Assembly (NCBI GenBank): GCA_016722655.1
Contig: JADKIR010000004.1
Coordinates: forward strand, 3,224,001 to 3,288,000
Origin: Cytophagaceae bacterium
GTDB lineage: Bacteria > Bacteroidota > Bacteroidia > Cytophagales > Spirosomataceae
Reading direction: 5' to 3'
DNA: 64,000 bases
Shown: one piece after another, positions 17,667-27,019 of the stretch
How the letters are laid out: every line of letters begins with the position of its first letter
How positions within the stretch are numbered: the first letter of the stretch is position 1
Notes under the pieces: generated by a model
Database searches by the model: none
Told to the model about the DNA's origin: nothing
The model's input: only the letters and a program-made list of their open reading frames with translations
Position numbers and translations under genes: made by a program

Positions 17667-18947
17667 ATGAATTTCAGGAAAATAAAATACCCCATGTTTT
17701 TTTGGCTTGTAATCTTAATGATTTTGAGCATGGAGGTGTTTGCCCAGAAAAAACAAAGAAATGAGCTATTTGGCTTTCATTTTAAAGGAAAAAGGCAAGT
17801 AACTGCCCGTATTCCATTTGAAATCTATTCCAATCTTATAATTATAAAAGTTCGTGTTGATGAATCAGATACACTCAATTTTATATTTGACACAGGAGTA
17901 AGCTCCTTTATTATTACAGACCAAACCATTGCCAAAAAACTAAAATTAAATGTTACACGTACCGTCAGAATAAATGGTGCAGGTGAAAAGGACTATCTGG
18001 AAGGCAAAGTCTCTCTGGGTCATAAAATAGATATTGGAGAGATACAGGCCATCAAGCAAAATATGGTTGTACTCAATGAGGATCTTCTCAAGTTATCAGA
18101 ATACATGGGAATCACCGTACATGGTATATTCGGACATGACCTTTTTGAGCGGTTTGTTGTCAAAATAGATTTTGGAAGTAAGAATATTTGGTTTGAAGAA
18201 CCTTCCAGATTTAAAATAAGAAAATCAATGGGCGATGTATATCCATTGATTGTAACCCAGTCCAAACCATACCTGGAGGATCTTCAAATAGCTCAAAATG
18301 GCCATGATTTTCAAAAATTGCGACTGTTAGTTGATACAGGAGCCGGTCATGCACTACTTCTTAATACACAGGATAATCCTCCCATTTACCTTCCCGATAA
18401 AGTTATACGTGCCAATTTAGGTCGTGGACTCAATGGTAACATTGACGGTCACATAGGCAGAATAGGGAAATTTAAAATCGGAAATTTTGAATTCAGTGAT
18501 GTTTTGGCCTCCTTTCCTGATAGCCTGGCTTTCAGCATGAAATTTGGAGATGAAATCAATAACCGCCAGGGAAGTATCGGAGGTGAATTTTTACGACGAT
18601 TTATTCTGACTTTCAATTATCAAAAGGGATACCTGATAATGAAACCTCTGAAATCAAAATATCGTGAGACTTTTGAACATGATATGAGTGGCCTTGAGGT
18701 TAGAGTTAAAGGCGAAAATCTCGATAAATTTGTTATTACTTTTGTTACGCCGGGATCACAGGCTTATTTGGCTGGCTTGCAAGAAAATGACGAGATTATT
18801 TTTATCAATAACAAGCACGCCAAAACACAGACAATCAACGATATATACCGCTTGTTGAGCAAAAAGGAAGGAACCGAAATTGAGATATTTTACCGGCGGG
18901 GTGTCGCTCTTAATTTTGCTTATTTTAAGTTAAAAAGGATAATTTAA
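17667..18947 (+). CDS. Retropepsin-like aspartyl protease with C-terminal PDZ domain
   Basis: 426 residues with a signal peptide (MNFRKIKYPMFFWLVILMILSMEVFAQ). Two aspartyl protease half-sites are visible, FIFDTGVSS (Asp75) and LLVDTGAGHALLL (about residue 217). Each is followed by a flap-like region and the hydrophobic-hydrophobic-Gly strands VHGIFGHDLF and QGSIGGEFL. The last 80 residues form a PDZ domain (VTPGSQAYLAGLQENDEIIFINN). The product is probably a periplasmic protease. Its stop codon shares bases with that of the converging neighbour, so there is no room for a terminator between them. Confidence 0.85.
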   Translation: MNFRKIKYPMFFWLVILMILSMEVFAQKKQRNELFGFHFKGKRQVTARIPFEIYSNLIIIKVRVDESDTLNFIFDTGVSSFIITDQTIAKKLKLNVTRTVRINGAGEKDYLEGKVSLGHKIDIGEIQAIKQNMVVLNEDLLKLSEYMGITVHGIFGHDLFERFVVKIDFGSKNIWFEEPSRFKIRKSMGDVYPLIVTQSKPYLEDLQIAQNGHDFQKLRLLVDTGAGHALLLNTQDNPPIYLPDKVIRANLGRGLNGNIDGHIGRIGKFKIGNFEFSDVLASFPDSLAFSMKFGDEINNRQGSIGGEFLRRFILTFNYQKGYLIMKPLKSKYRETFEHDMSGLEVRVKGENLDKFVITFVTPGSQAYLAGLQENDEIIFINNKHAKTQTINDIYRLLSKKEGTEIEIFYRRGVALNFAYFKLKRII

Positions 18948-19717
18948 AATCTATAAAATAAATTTAATCCCAGGCCTCTTATCCCCAAATAAGGTATTGG
19001 TTTTATTGATTTTATTTCTGCTTTGTCATCAATTAATGATCTGGAAAAATAGGTATCAGATAGCCCGAATCGTTCCTTTATTTTGTCCAGAATATATTGT
19101 TTTTCTTCATCATTGAGTTGAGCCAGGGCAGCATTACTTGCAACGGCATAAAAGTCTTTTGCTTTTCCAAAATGTGGTCCAATTACCACCAGGTCAATCC
19201 CCAAACGACGCCAGTTAAATTGTTTCCCAATCAAAATACCCGCAGAATAGGTTTTGAAAGTAAAGTCAACAGGCACCTTGAGGTCGGCGGTAATCCCTTT
19301 ATATTTTACGGCTAAATTTGCCGGAACAGTCATATCAAAATCTTCATATTGACCAATTACCGAAGCAAAGACCCTGTTTTTCTTTTTTCCAAAATAAAAT
19401 CTCATTTCAGGCGAATATCCTTTGATACCCAGCTTGGCTTCGTCCATGAATATATTTTCAAACTTGATGCCTGTGATTCCCAAACCATGTTTTTTGGCGA
19501 GATTATCGACAGTTTCACCTATTGGAATTAACTTTTTGGGTCGGTAAAAAAAAGTATTGGCAAAAGCCAGGTGATTGCCTAATGCTAACTCATATTGGGC
19601 CGAATATAATTGTGACAATGGCCCTAAAGTATTGAATTTAATCGAATTTTTATATTCAGATTGAGCCTCTGCAATACTGAAAGTTATCAAAGATAAAAAA
19701 AGGATTTTACGTAGCAT
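18944..19717 (-). CDS. Outer-membrane beta-barrel protein, DUF3575-like
   Basis: 257 residues with a signal peptide (MLRKILFLSLITFSIAEAQ), the strand KFNTLGPLSQLYSAQYELALGNHLAF, alternating hydrophobic strands, and a terminal aromatic strand GLGLNLFYRF as needed for barrel insertion. The opening motif resembles DUF3575 small barrels of Bacteroidota. Function unknown. Its ATG follows the stop codon of the upstream threonine aldolase gene directly (TGA-ATG), so the two are almost surely one transcript, although no functional link is evident. Confidence 0.68.
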   Translation of the reverse strand: MLRKILFLSLITFSIAEAQSEYKNSIKFNTLGPLSQLYSAQYELALGNHLAFANTFFYRPKKLIPIGETVDNLAKKHGLGITGIKFENIFMDEAKLGIKGYSPEMRFYFGKKKNRVFASVIGQYEDFDMTVPANLAVKYKGITADLKVPVDFTFKTYSAGILIGKQFNWRRLGIDLVVIGPHFGKAKDFYAVASNAALAQLNDEEKQYILDKIKERFGLSDTYFSRSLIDDKAEIKSIKPIPYLGIRGLGLNLFYRF

Positions 19718-20740
19718 TCAGGAGATTTTTTGGGTTACAACTTTTTCAAAAATTTCTAGAAATTCAGTTTTAAATTCTAAATGAGTCACCAAACGAATAT
19801 GACCTGGACCAAACTGAACGGCAGAAATACCATTTTCTGACATTCTTTTCAGCACTTCTGCAGGTGTAAACGCAGGTTCTAATTCAAATATTACAATATT
19901 GGTATCTATGGGCAAAATATCTTTGACAAAAGGACATCTTTTAAGTATTTCACCCAATTTTCGGGCATTTTCATGGTCGGTCTTTAGCCTACTGATGTTA
20001 TTTTCTAAAGCAAAAATACCTGCAGCTGCCAAATAACCCGCCTGACGCCAGCCTCCTCCCATCGATTTCCTGATTCGCCGGGCTTTTTTAATCGTGCCTA
20101 CATTAGCCAAAAGCAAAGAACCTATTGGTGCTCCGAGCCCCTTTGAAAGGCATATTGAAATGGTGTCAAAAACCTGACCATATTCAATTGGGCTTTCAGG
20201 AGTTTCCACTAGTGCATTAAACAGCCGGGCACCGTCAAGGTGAAGTTTGAGTTGCTTTTCTATACAAACTTCTTTAATTTTTTTTATTTCAGAAAAATCA
20301 TAAATAGCCCCGCCACCTTTGTTCATGGTGTTTTCAAGAGAAACAAGTGTACTTAGGGGCAAATGAATATCTTCCGGATTATTGACCGCCGCCAAAACCT
20401 GTCCAGCCGTAATTCGTCCACGTTGCCCATCCAAAAGTTTTACCGACGAAAGGCTGTTTTGAGCAACACCACCACCTTCATACAGATATATGTGAGAGTT
20501 TTTATCACAAATCACCTCAGAACCTGGGAAAGTCTGAGCTTTGATTGCAATTTGGTTGGTCATAGTCCCGGAAGTTGCAAACATTGCGGCTTCCATACCA
20601 AACATTTCGGCAGCTTTTTGTTCGAGTTTTTTAACAGTGGGGTCATCACCAAACACATCGTCACCTACTTCAGCCGAAAACATGGCTTCGAGCATTTCTG
20701 GTGTTGGTTTTGTGATGGTATCGCTTCGTAGATCAATCAT
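19718..20740 (-). CDS. ltaE: Low-specificity L-threonine aldolase
   Basis: 340 residues of fold-type I PLP enzyme. It begins MIDLRSDTITKPTPEMLEAMF and VGDDVFGDDPTVKKLE, with HLDGARLFNA for the PLP pyridine Asp and SICLSKGLGAPIGS containing the Schiff-base Lys. These match LtaE, which cleaves L-threonine or allo-threonine to glycine and acetaldehyde. Complete and cytoplasmic. First gene of a two-gene unit with the outer-membrane barrel protein. Confidence 0.93.
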   Translation of the reverse strand: MIDLRSDTITKPTPEMLEAMFSAEVGDDVFGDDPTVKKLEQKAAEMFGMEAAMFATSGTMTNQIAIKAQTFPGSEVICDKNSHIYLYEGGGVAQNSLSSVKLLDGQRGRITAGQVLAAVNNPEDIHLPLSTLVSLENTMNKGGGAIYDFSEIKKIKEVCIEKQLKLHLDGARLFNALVETPESPIEYGQVFDTISICLSKGLGAPIGSLLLANVGTIKKARRIRKSMGGGWRQAGYLAAAGIFALENNISRLKTDHENARKLGEILKRCPFVKDILPIDTNIVIFELEPAFTPAEVLKRMSENGISAVQFGPGHIRLVTHLEFKTEFLEIFEKVVTQKIS

Positions 20741-21196
20741 TCTGTTTTTTTGGAAAATGCAAAAATAGGGATTTTTGGTTTTATGTTTTGGTTTGTCAGA
20801 TAAAACATTCCATAGACCAAATCCAAAAAAAATTCAGAATTTATAAAAATTGAATCATGTGGAAATTATTCGTATTTATAAAAAACCCAATAAAACAGGA
20901 AATCAATTGAATATTATCCGTAGTTTTTTTATATTTTATTGAAACATTGAGTCTGGTCCAAAATTTGAGTTTTAGAATAAATAAATTATAAGGACTAATG
21001 GAAAATTATTTCAATTCAAAACACTTTTTTCCAACCTTAATAATTAGTCAGGCAATTAATTATACAATATTGACTTTTTTGCGTTAAAAATATGAATAAT
21101 TGATCATTAATATTTTTTTATTTCGACTTGCCTTCTATATTTGAGGCTACTTGGAAAACAACAAAACTTTAAACAAAAAATTATATTTTTCGGTAC
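20741..21196. promoter_or_regulatory. Divergent promoter region upstream of the oxoacid oxidoreductase operon
   Basis: An AT-rich gap of 456 bases between divergent genes. A TATATTTG at 21136-21143 fits the -7 consensus for the rightward operon, but no convincing TTG stands 19-21 nt before it. No open frame or RNA gene seen. Confidence 0.35.
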
Positions 21197-22981
21197 ATGA
21201 AACCAACCGACGTTCAGAATCCTGAATATTATCACAAAGTAGTTGATTGTCAATATGCTTGCCCGGCACACACGCCGGTTCCTCATTATATCAGACTTAT
21301 TGCTGCCGGAAAATACACCGAGGCTTATATGGTCAATTGGGAATCCAATGTATTTCCCGGAATTCTGGGTCGTACCTGTGACCGCCCATGTGAGCCTGCC
21401 TGTCGAAGAGGTAGGGTTGAAGAGGAGCCTGTTGCCATTTGCCGCCTCAAGAGAGTTGCGGCAGACTTCAAAGATGATATTTCTCAATACATTCCCGAAA
21501 TTCCCGAACAGAAAAACGGAAAAAAAGTTGCCATTATTGGTGCAGGTCCTGCCGGGTTAACCGTTGCCAGAGATTTGGCACCCTTAGGATATGAAATCCA
21601 TATCTATGATGACCATTCCAAAGGTGGTGGCATGATGCGAACTCAAATTCCCTCTTTCCGTTTGCCAGATGAAGTGCTGGACTCAGAAGTGGACCTGATT
21701 CTAAATATGGGTATTGTCAAGCATTTCAACAACTATGTGACCAGTTTGAAAGAAATGCTGGAGAAAAAATACGATGCCGTTTTTGTGGCTTCAGGTGCTC
21801 CAAAAGGAAAGGATTTGCCTGATTTGCCAGGAAGATGGGATGCAAAAGCCAATATCCACGTAGGTATCGAATGGCTAGCCAATGTCACATTTGAACATAT
21901 TAGTAAAATAGGTCGTAAAGTCCTGGTTCTGGGTGGAGGAAATACCGCGATGGACTGTTGCCGTACTTCCCGCCGATTGGGTGGAGGCGAAGTAAAAGTG
22001 TTGGTAAGAAGCCCTTTTAAAACCATGAAAGCTTCTCCTTGGGAAATCGAAGATGCTATGCATGAAGATATTCCAATTTTTGAGAATCACGTCCCTAAAA
22101 GTTTCGTGACAGAAAACGGAAAACTTAAAGGAATGTATTTTGAGCTGGTTAAAGCCGAATATGATGCCAAAGGAAAACGCACCCTGGTTCCTACCGGTGA
22201 ACCCGATGCATTTTTTGAAGCTGACGATGTAATCATTGCCATTGGACAGGATAATCGATTCGAATGGATTGAGAATGATTTGGGTCTTGAATTTGATAAA
22301 TGGGGATTGCCGGTATTGGATGAAAACACACTTTCCTCAACTATTCCGGGCGTATTTTTCGGTGGAGATGCAGCATTTGGTCCAAAAAATGTAATTACTG
22401 CAGTAGCACAAGGTCATCAGGCCGCAATATCTATTGATTTATTTTGTCAGGGTAAAAGTTTAAATGAAAGACCATTGCCTCATGTAAATCTGATGAGTAC
22501 CAAGATGGGAATTCATGAGTGGAGCTATGGAAATGATATCAATCATGACCAGCGTTTTATTGTGCCAATGGCCGATAAAAAATTGACACTCTCCAACCTC
22601 AAAAAAGAGGTGGAATTGGGCTTTGATCTCGACACTGCACTGAAAGAAGCTGAAAGATGCCTGAATTGTGATATTCAGACTGTTTTTACAGAAGACAAAT
22701 GCATTGAATGTGATGCATGCCGCGATATATGTCCTACAAAATGTATCAATTTTATAGATAATGAGGAAGAAGAATCCGCATTAAGAAACAAATTGATAAT
22801 ACCTGCGATAAATGATTCTCAGGATATTTTGGTATCAGATATACTAAAAACAGGAAGAGTGATGGTAAAAGACGAAGATGTTTGTTTGCATTGCGGTCTT
22901 TGTGCTGAAAGATGCCCAACAGCGGCCTGGGATATGAAGAAATTTATTTATAAAACTGCAAAAGCCGGAGTTTCGGCTTGA
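21197..22981 (+). CDS. GltD-like FAD/NAD(P) oxidoreductase with C-terminal 2[4Fe-4S] ferredoxin domain
   Basis: 594 residues. The N-terminal Fe-S domain resembles the glutamate synthase small subunit (CQYACPAHTPVP, CDRPCEPACRRG). The FAD fold starts at VAIIGAGPAGLTVARDLA (about 112-129), the NAD(P) fold at VLVLGGGNTAMDCC, then IPGVFFGGDAAFGP. Two ferredoxin clusters follow: CIECDACRDICPTKC and CLHCGLCAERCPTA. Usually labelled glutamate synthase, but no large gltB subunit is present. It is 4 bases upstream of the oxoacid oxidoreductase alpha gene, so a role as the NAD(P)-linked electron-transfer subunit of that complex is more likely. Confidence 0.88.
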   Translation: MKPTDVQNPEYYHKVVDCQYACPAHTPVPHYIRLIAAGKYTEAYMVNWESNVFPGILGRTCDRPCEPACRRGRVEEEPVAICRLKRVAADFKDDISQYIPEIPEQKNGKKVAIIGAGPAGLTVARDLAPLGYEIHIYDDHSKGGGMMRTQIPSFRLPDEVLDSEVDLILNMGIVKHFNNYVTSLKEMLEKKYDAVFVASGAPKGKDLPDLPGRWDAKANIHVGIEWLANVTFEHISKIGRKVLVLGGGNTAMDCCRTSRRLGGGEVKVLVRSPFKTMKASPWEIEDAMHEDIPIFENHVPKSFVTENGKLKGMYFELVKAEYDAKGKRTLVPTGEPDAFFEADDVIIAIGQDNRFEWIENDLGLEFDKWGLPVLDENTLSSTIPGVFFGGDAAFGPKNVITAVAQGHQAAISIDLFCQGKSLNERPLPHVNLMSTKMGIHEWSYGNDINHDQRFIVPMADKKLTLSNLKKEVELGFDLDTALKEAERCLNCDIQTVFTEDKCIECDACRDICPTKCINFIDNEEEESALRNKLIIPAINDSQDILVSDILKTGRVMVKDEDVCLHCGLCAERCPTAAWDMKKFIYKTAKAGVSA

Positions 22982-22985
22982 TGAT

Positions 22986-24767
22986 ATGAGTGGAATTAAT
23001 GATTTTGTAGTAAGATTTGCCAACGTCAATGGTACGGGTTCGGCAAGTGCCAACAACTTACTTGGCAAAGCAATTTTCAGAATGGGTGTGCCGGTTTCCG
23101 GAAAAAATATTTTCCCGTCAAATATTCAGGGATTACCCACCTGGTATGAAGTTAGGGTAAGCGAGAAAGGATATTTGGGAAGAAAAGACGGAATTGATCT
23201 CATGGTGAGTGTCAATCCACAAAGTTTGAAAAAAGATATAGAAAGTGTAAAATCTGGTGGATATCTGATATTTGACAGCACTAAGAGTTTGCCCGAAAGT
23301 CATTGGAGAGCAGATATACATTTTTTAGGTATCCCTTTGATGGAAACCTGTGACCGCGAGTTCTCTGATCCCCGTCAAAAACAACTGCTCAAAAACATCA
23401 TGTATGTGGGTGCTTTGGCTAAGCTACTTGATATCAGTCTGGAAGCGATTGAAGTTTTGCTTTCTGAACAATTTAAAGGAAAAGAAAAGCTTGTTTCACT
23501 CAACATGAAAGCCTTAAAATTGGGTAGTGATTATGTTGAACAAAATTTTAGTTTTCCATTGCCATTTAAGGTAGAAAAAAGAGATTTGGTAAAAGATGCA
23601 ATCATGATTGATGGCAATGCAGCAACTGGTCTGGGAGCAGTTTACGGCGGTGCCTCTGTGGTGAGTTGGTATCCTATTACTCCATCTACTTCGGTGATTA
23701 GCTCTTTTGAAAAATATGCCCATAAGTTCAGAAAAGATCCTGAAACCGGTAAAAATAACTTTTCGGTGGTACAGGCTGAAGACGAACTTTCTGCAATCGG
23801 AATGGCCATTGGAGCCAATTGGAACGGTGCAAGAGCATTTACGGCAACCAGCGGGCCTGGTCTGTCTTTAATGAACGAGTTTTTGGGTTTGGCGTATTAT
23901 TCAGAAATCCCTGTAGTTTTGGTTGATGTTCAGCGTGCAGGTCCTTCGACAGGTATGCCTACCCGTACACAGCAGTCTGATTTATTAATGGCAGCTTATG
24001 CTTCTCATGGGGATACCAAACATGTATTGTTAATTCCCTCAACGCCAACCGAATGCTTTGAGATGATGGCAGACTGTTTCGATATTGCAGAACAAATACA
24101 GTCACCTGTTTTGATGCTTACCGACCTTGATTTGGGGATGAACGAACACATGACGTCACCTTTCAAATGGAATCCTGACCGAAAATATAACAGGGGAAAA
24201 GTGCTAAATGCCGGGCAATTGGAAGAATATAAAGATTGGGGAAGATATCAGGACGATGATGGCGATGGAATACCTTACCGGACCCTTCCGGGAACCCATC
24301 CATCAAAAGGGGCGTATTTTACCCGTGGTTCATCTCATGATGAAAAAGCTGCATATTCTGAAGATTCTCCCACTTATGTGAAAATAATGGATAGGCTGGT
24401 CAGAAAAATAAAAACGGCTACCAAAATGCTTCCATTGCCCGAATACTACAATTGTGAAGAGAAATCAGATATTGGTTTAATTTATTTTGGCACCTCAAAA
24501 TATGCTGCCGAAGAAGCAATTGATGAATTAAAAGCTGCCGGCAAGAATGTAAATGCTATGCGTTTGAGAGGTTTTCCTTTTATTGACGAAGTAGCTCAGT
24601 TTGTGGAGAATCACGAAATAGTGTATGTAGTTGAGCAAAACCGTGATGCTCAGATGCGGACATTGTTAATCAATGAACTGGAAGAAAATCCTAAAAAGCT
24701 GCGAAGGGTGCTCAATTATGATGGGACTCCTATCACTGCTCACCTTATTATTGATCAAATTGTTTAA
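22986..24767 (+). CDS. korA: 2-oxoacid:ferredoxin oxidoreductase, fused gamma-alpha subunit
   Basis: 593 residues. The gamma domain occupies about 1-190 (VNGTGSASANNLLGKAIFRMGVPV...). The alpha domain begins near 205 with YGGASVVSWYPITPSTSVISSFE and QAEDELSAIGMAIGANWNGARAFTATSGPGLSLM, then VDVQRAGPSTGMPTRTQQSDL. This is the KorA type that oxidises 2-oxoglutarate (sometimes other 2-oxoacids) with CoA. The C-terminal pyrimidine-domain-like part ends RRVLNYDGTPITAHLI. Paired with the beta subunit 19 bases downstream. Confidence 0.92.
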   Translation: MSGINDFVVRFANVNGTGSASANNLLGKAIFRMGVPVSGKNIFPSNIQGLPTWYEVRVSEKGYLGRKDGIDLMVSVNPQSLKKDIESVKSGGYLIFDSTKSLPESHWRADIHFLGIPLMETCDREFSDPRQKQLLKNIMYVGALAKLLDISLEAIEVLLSEQFKGKEKLVSLNMKALKLGSDYVEQNFSFPLPFKVEKRDLVKDAIMIDGNAATGLGAVYGGASVVSWYPITPSTSVISSFEKYAHKFRKDPETGKNNFSVVQAEDELSAIGMAIGANWNGARAFTATSGPGLSLMNEFLGLAYYSEIPVVLVDVQRAGPSTGMPTRTQQSDLLMAAYASHGDTKHVLLIPSTPTECFEMMADCFDIAEQIQSPVLMLTDLDLGMNEHMTSPFKWNPDRKYNRGKVLNAGQLEEYKDWGRYQDDDGDGIPYRTLPGTHPSKGAYFTRGSSHDEKAAYSEDSPTYVKIMDRLVRKIKTATKMLPLPEYYNCEEKSDIGLIYFGTSKYAAEEAIDELKAAGKNVNAMRLRGFPFIDEVAQFVENHEIVYVVEQNRDAQMRTLLINELEENPKKLRRVLNYDGTPITAHLIIDQIV

Positions 24768-24786
24768 CTTTTGAATTGAGATTGAA

Positions 24787-25833
24787 ATGTCATATATAAA
24801 ACCAAAGTTTATCCATCCCAGGTCTCCCAAAAACAAACTGGGATATTCAAGACAATACTACGAAGGTTCATTGTCAACACTTTGTGCGGGTTGCGGTCAT
24901 GATTCAATATCTGCAGCCATCATTGATGCTTGTTATGAATTGTCCATTGAGCCTCATAAAGTGGCCAAGCTTTCGGGAATAGGTTGTTCTTCAAAAACTC
25001 CGGCCTATTTTCTGAACAACTCACATGGTTTCAATTCGGTTCATGGCCGCATGCCTTCAGTGGCAACCGGAGCCAATCTGGCTAACCGCGACCTGATTTA
25101 TCTCGGTGTTTCCGGCGATGGTGACTCAGCTTCAATTGGATTTGGACAATTTGCTCATGCTGTAAGACGAAATTTAAATATGACCTACATCGTGATGAAC
25201 AATGGATGTTATGGTCTCACCAAAGGACAGGATTCTGCCACTGCAGATCATGGTTCTATCTCAAAAGGTGGTATTCCCAACACATTTGAAGGTATAGATA
25301 TGTGTGCATTGGCAATACAGTTGGGAGCAAGCTATGTGGCTCAGAGTTTTAGTGGAGACAAGTCGCAATTGGTGCCACTTATCAAAGCAGCTCTTAATCA
25401 TAAAGGGTTTTCATTTATCAATGTGATGTCGCCATGTGTCACCTTCAACAACAATACCGGATCTACTAAATCATATGATTATGTAAGGGAGCACAATGAG
25501 GCACTTTCAAGTATTGATTTTGTGCCTGTTAAAGAGGAAATTACAGCCAGCTATGAAGGCGAGGATATGGTTGAGTTACACGATGGTACTTTTCTGAAAT
25601 TAAACAAACTCAACCAAAGTTGGGATCCAAAAGATAAACTTTCCATTATTAGTGCTCTACAGGTGGCTCATGATAAAAATGAAATCCTGACAGGGTTATT
25701 ATATATTGATAATGATTCTATTGAATTAAATGAATTGATAAATACTACAGAGAAACCACTAAACACGCTTACCGAAGCAGAATTATGTCCCGGGTTGGAT
25801 ATTTTGGAGAAAATAAACAGTGGCTTGAGATAA
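24787..25833 (+). CDS. korB: 2-oxoacid:ferredoxin oxidoreductase beta subunit
   Basis: 348 residues. [4Fe-4S] cysteines lie in LCAGCGHDS, in GIGCSSKTP and in SPCVTF. The thiamine diphosphate motif is GVSGDGDSASIG...NNGCYGLTKGQ. Full-length KorB that together with the upstream alpha subunit would make succinyl-CoA (or another acyl-CoA) and reduced ferredoxin, or run in reverse. The last gene of the operon, followed by a strong terminator. Confidence 0.93.
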   Translation: MSYIKPKFIHPRSPKNKLGYSRQYYEGSLSTLCAGCGHDSISAAIIDACYELSIEPHKVAKLSGIGCSSKTPAYFLNNSHGFNSVHGRMPSVATGANLANRDLIYLGVSGDGDSASIGFGQFAHAVRRNLNMTYIVMNNGCYGLTKGQDSATADHGSISKGGIPNTFEGIDMCALAIQLGASYVAQSFSGDKSQLVPLIKAALNHKGFSFINVMSPCVTFNNNTGSTKSYDYVREHNEALSSIDFVPVKEEITASYEGEDMVELHDGTFLKLNKLNQSWDPKDKLSIISALQVAHDKNEILTGLLYIDNDSIELNELINTTEKPLNTLTEAELCPGLDILEKINSGLR

Positions 25834-25848
25834 AAAAACATTTAATAT

Positions 25849-25875
25849 AAAAAAGGCTCTTTTCGAGCCTTTTTT
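25849..25875 (+). terminator. Rho-independent terminator after korB
   Basis: AAAAAAGGCTC / GAGCCTTTTTT inverted repeat, 11 bp with a 5-base loop and a following T-run. Because the stem is A-rich on one side it can also end transcription of the converging GH43 gene. Confidence 0.88.
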
Positions 25876-26814
25876 TATGGGTATTGTTTCAAAATTTTGT
25901 CTGTTTCTTTTTTTGACAATTCAATGGCAGTGCCATGGCGGATTCCTTTGGGCATGTTTAATTTTTCAGAAACATCTTCCCAGGTTTTCATATCTTTGGA
26001 CCTAATGCAGCCATACTTATGGTTAATATATTTATCAAAATACACATAAATATAACCATCTATTTGTAAGGTGGTAGGGCCTTCCGCCCAGTAATCGCCT
26101 GTGATTTTTTCTGATACTTTTGTTGAATAGTGACCATTGGCTTTATTGCTTTTACTTAATCTAAGATTTTTTTCCGGTGGGTTGGGGTTTTCATTTTTTA
26201 GAATCATCCAAAATTTTCTTACCTTTTTTAAAATCGTGGCATCAATCACACTGAAATCAGGGTTAAAGAATAGTTTCGTAGGTGTAAATACATTAAAGTC
26301 AGTAGTTTCGGTAAAAATACATTTTATGATTCCATCCTTTTTCTTTTTCTGATTCTTGTATAGAATTAAACTTTCCCGGAATGGTACTTGCCCACAATAT
26401 CAGATATTTCTTTCGTTTATTGTCATAAAATATTTCAGGTGCCCAGGCGTTTTTGGAGGTGGGTTCATGGCTCATGACCGGTATTTGTTTTTGTTCTGAC
26501 CAATTTATCATGTCATTGGTGCTTGCATAGCCGATTATCTGATCATGCCATCCGCTGGTCCAGACCATGTGAAACCTGCCGTCGGCACCTTTTATCACAC
26601 ATGGATCCCTCATTTGTTTGTCTTTTCCAATTTCTGGCTTCAAAACAGATTTCCCCTGGTTGAGGGCTGTCCAATTGAACCCATCAGTACTGTGGGCCAG
26701 ATGCAGGCCATCTTCGCCATTTCCAATAAAATAGGTAAATAAGTAGTTTTTTTGAGCTATTAATTGAGAATTTGTAAATAGAAATAAAAAAAATATAGAA
26801 TAAATGTTTTTCAT
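25875..26814 (-). pseudogene. GH43-like glycosidase, split by a frameshift
   Basis: Two minus-strand frames combine into one secreted protein of about 310 residues. The upstream part has a signal peptide (MKNIYSIFFLFLFTNSQLIAQ), DGLHLAHSTDGFNW, MRDPCVIKGADGRFHMVWTSG and AWAPEIFYDNKRKKYLILWAS. The frame then shifts at a run of five T (plus-strand AAAAA about 26313-26317) and continues FTETTDFNVFTPTKLFFNP, then SVIDATILK and DYWAEGPTTLQIDGYIYVYFD. These five-bladed-propeller strings fit GH43 and related arabinan/xylan-active enzymes. Removing one T restores the frame, so either sequencing error or recent inactivation. Confidence 0.8.
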
Positions 26815-27019
26815 GCTGTGGTTGATTTTGAAAGAATGTTTTTACAAATAAACCTTACTCATTTTTTACTAAAAAATTTCGGAATCAAGTATTTGATTTT
26901 TATTCAAAATAATAGATTTATTTCAGGAAATAATATCGGTTTTCTTTTTTTTGGATATACAAAACTGGTTCAAAAAAATTATCATTGATTATATTTACAG
27001 GAAATTCAACCATTCAAAT

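Noticed and set aside
21197..22981. Glutamate synthase small subunit (gltD) as the true identity
   Set aside because: No large subunit nearby, and extra ferredoxin clusters plus tight linkage to korAB point to a different complex; kept as GltD-like only.
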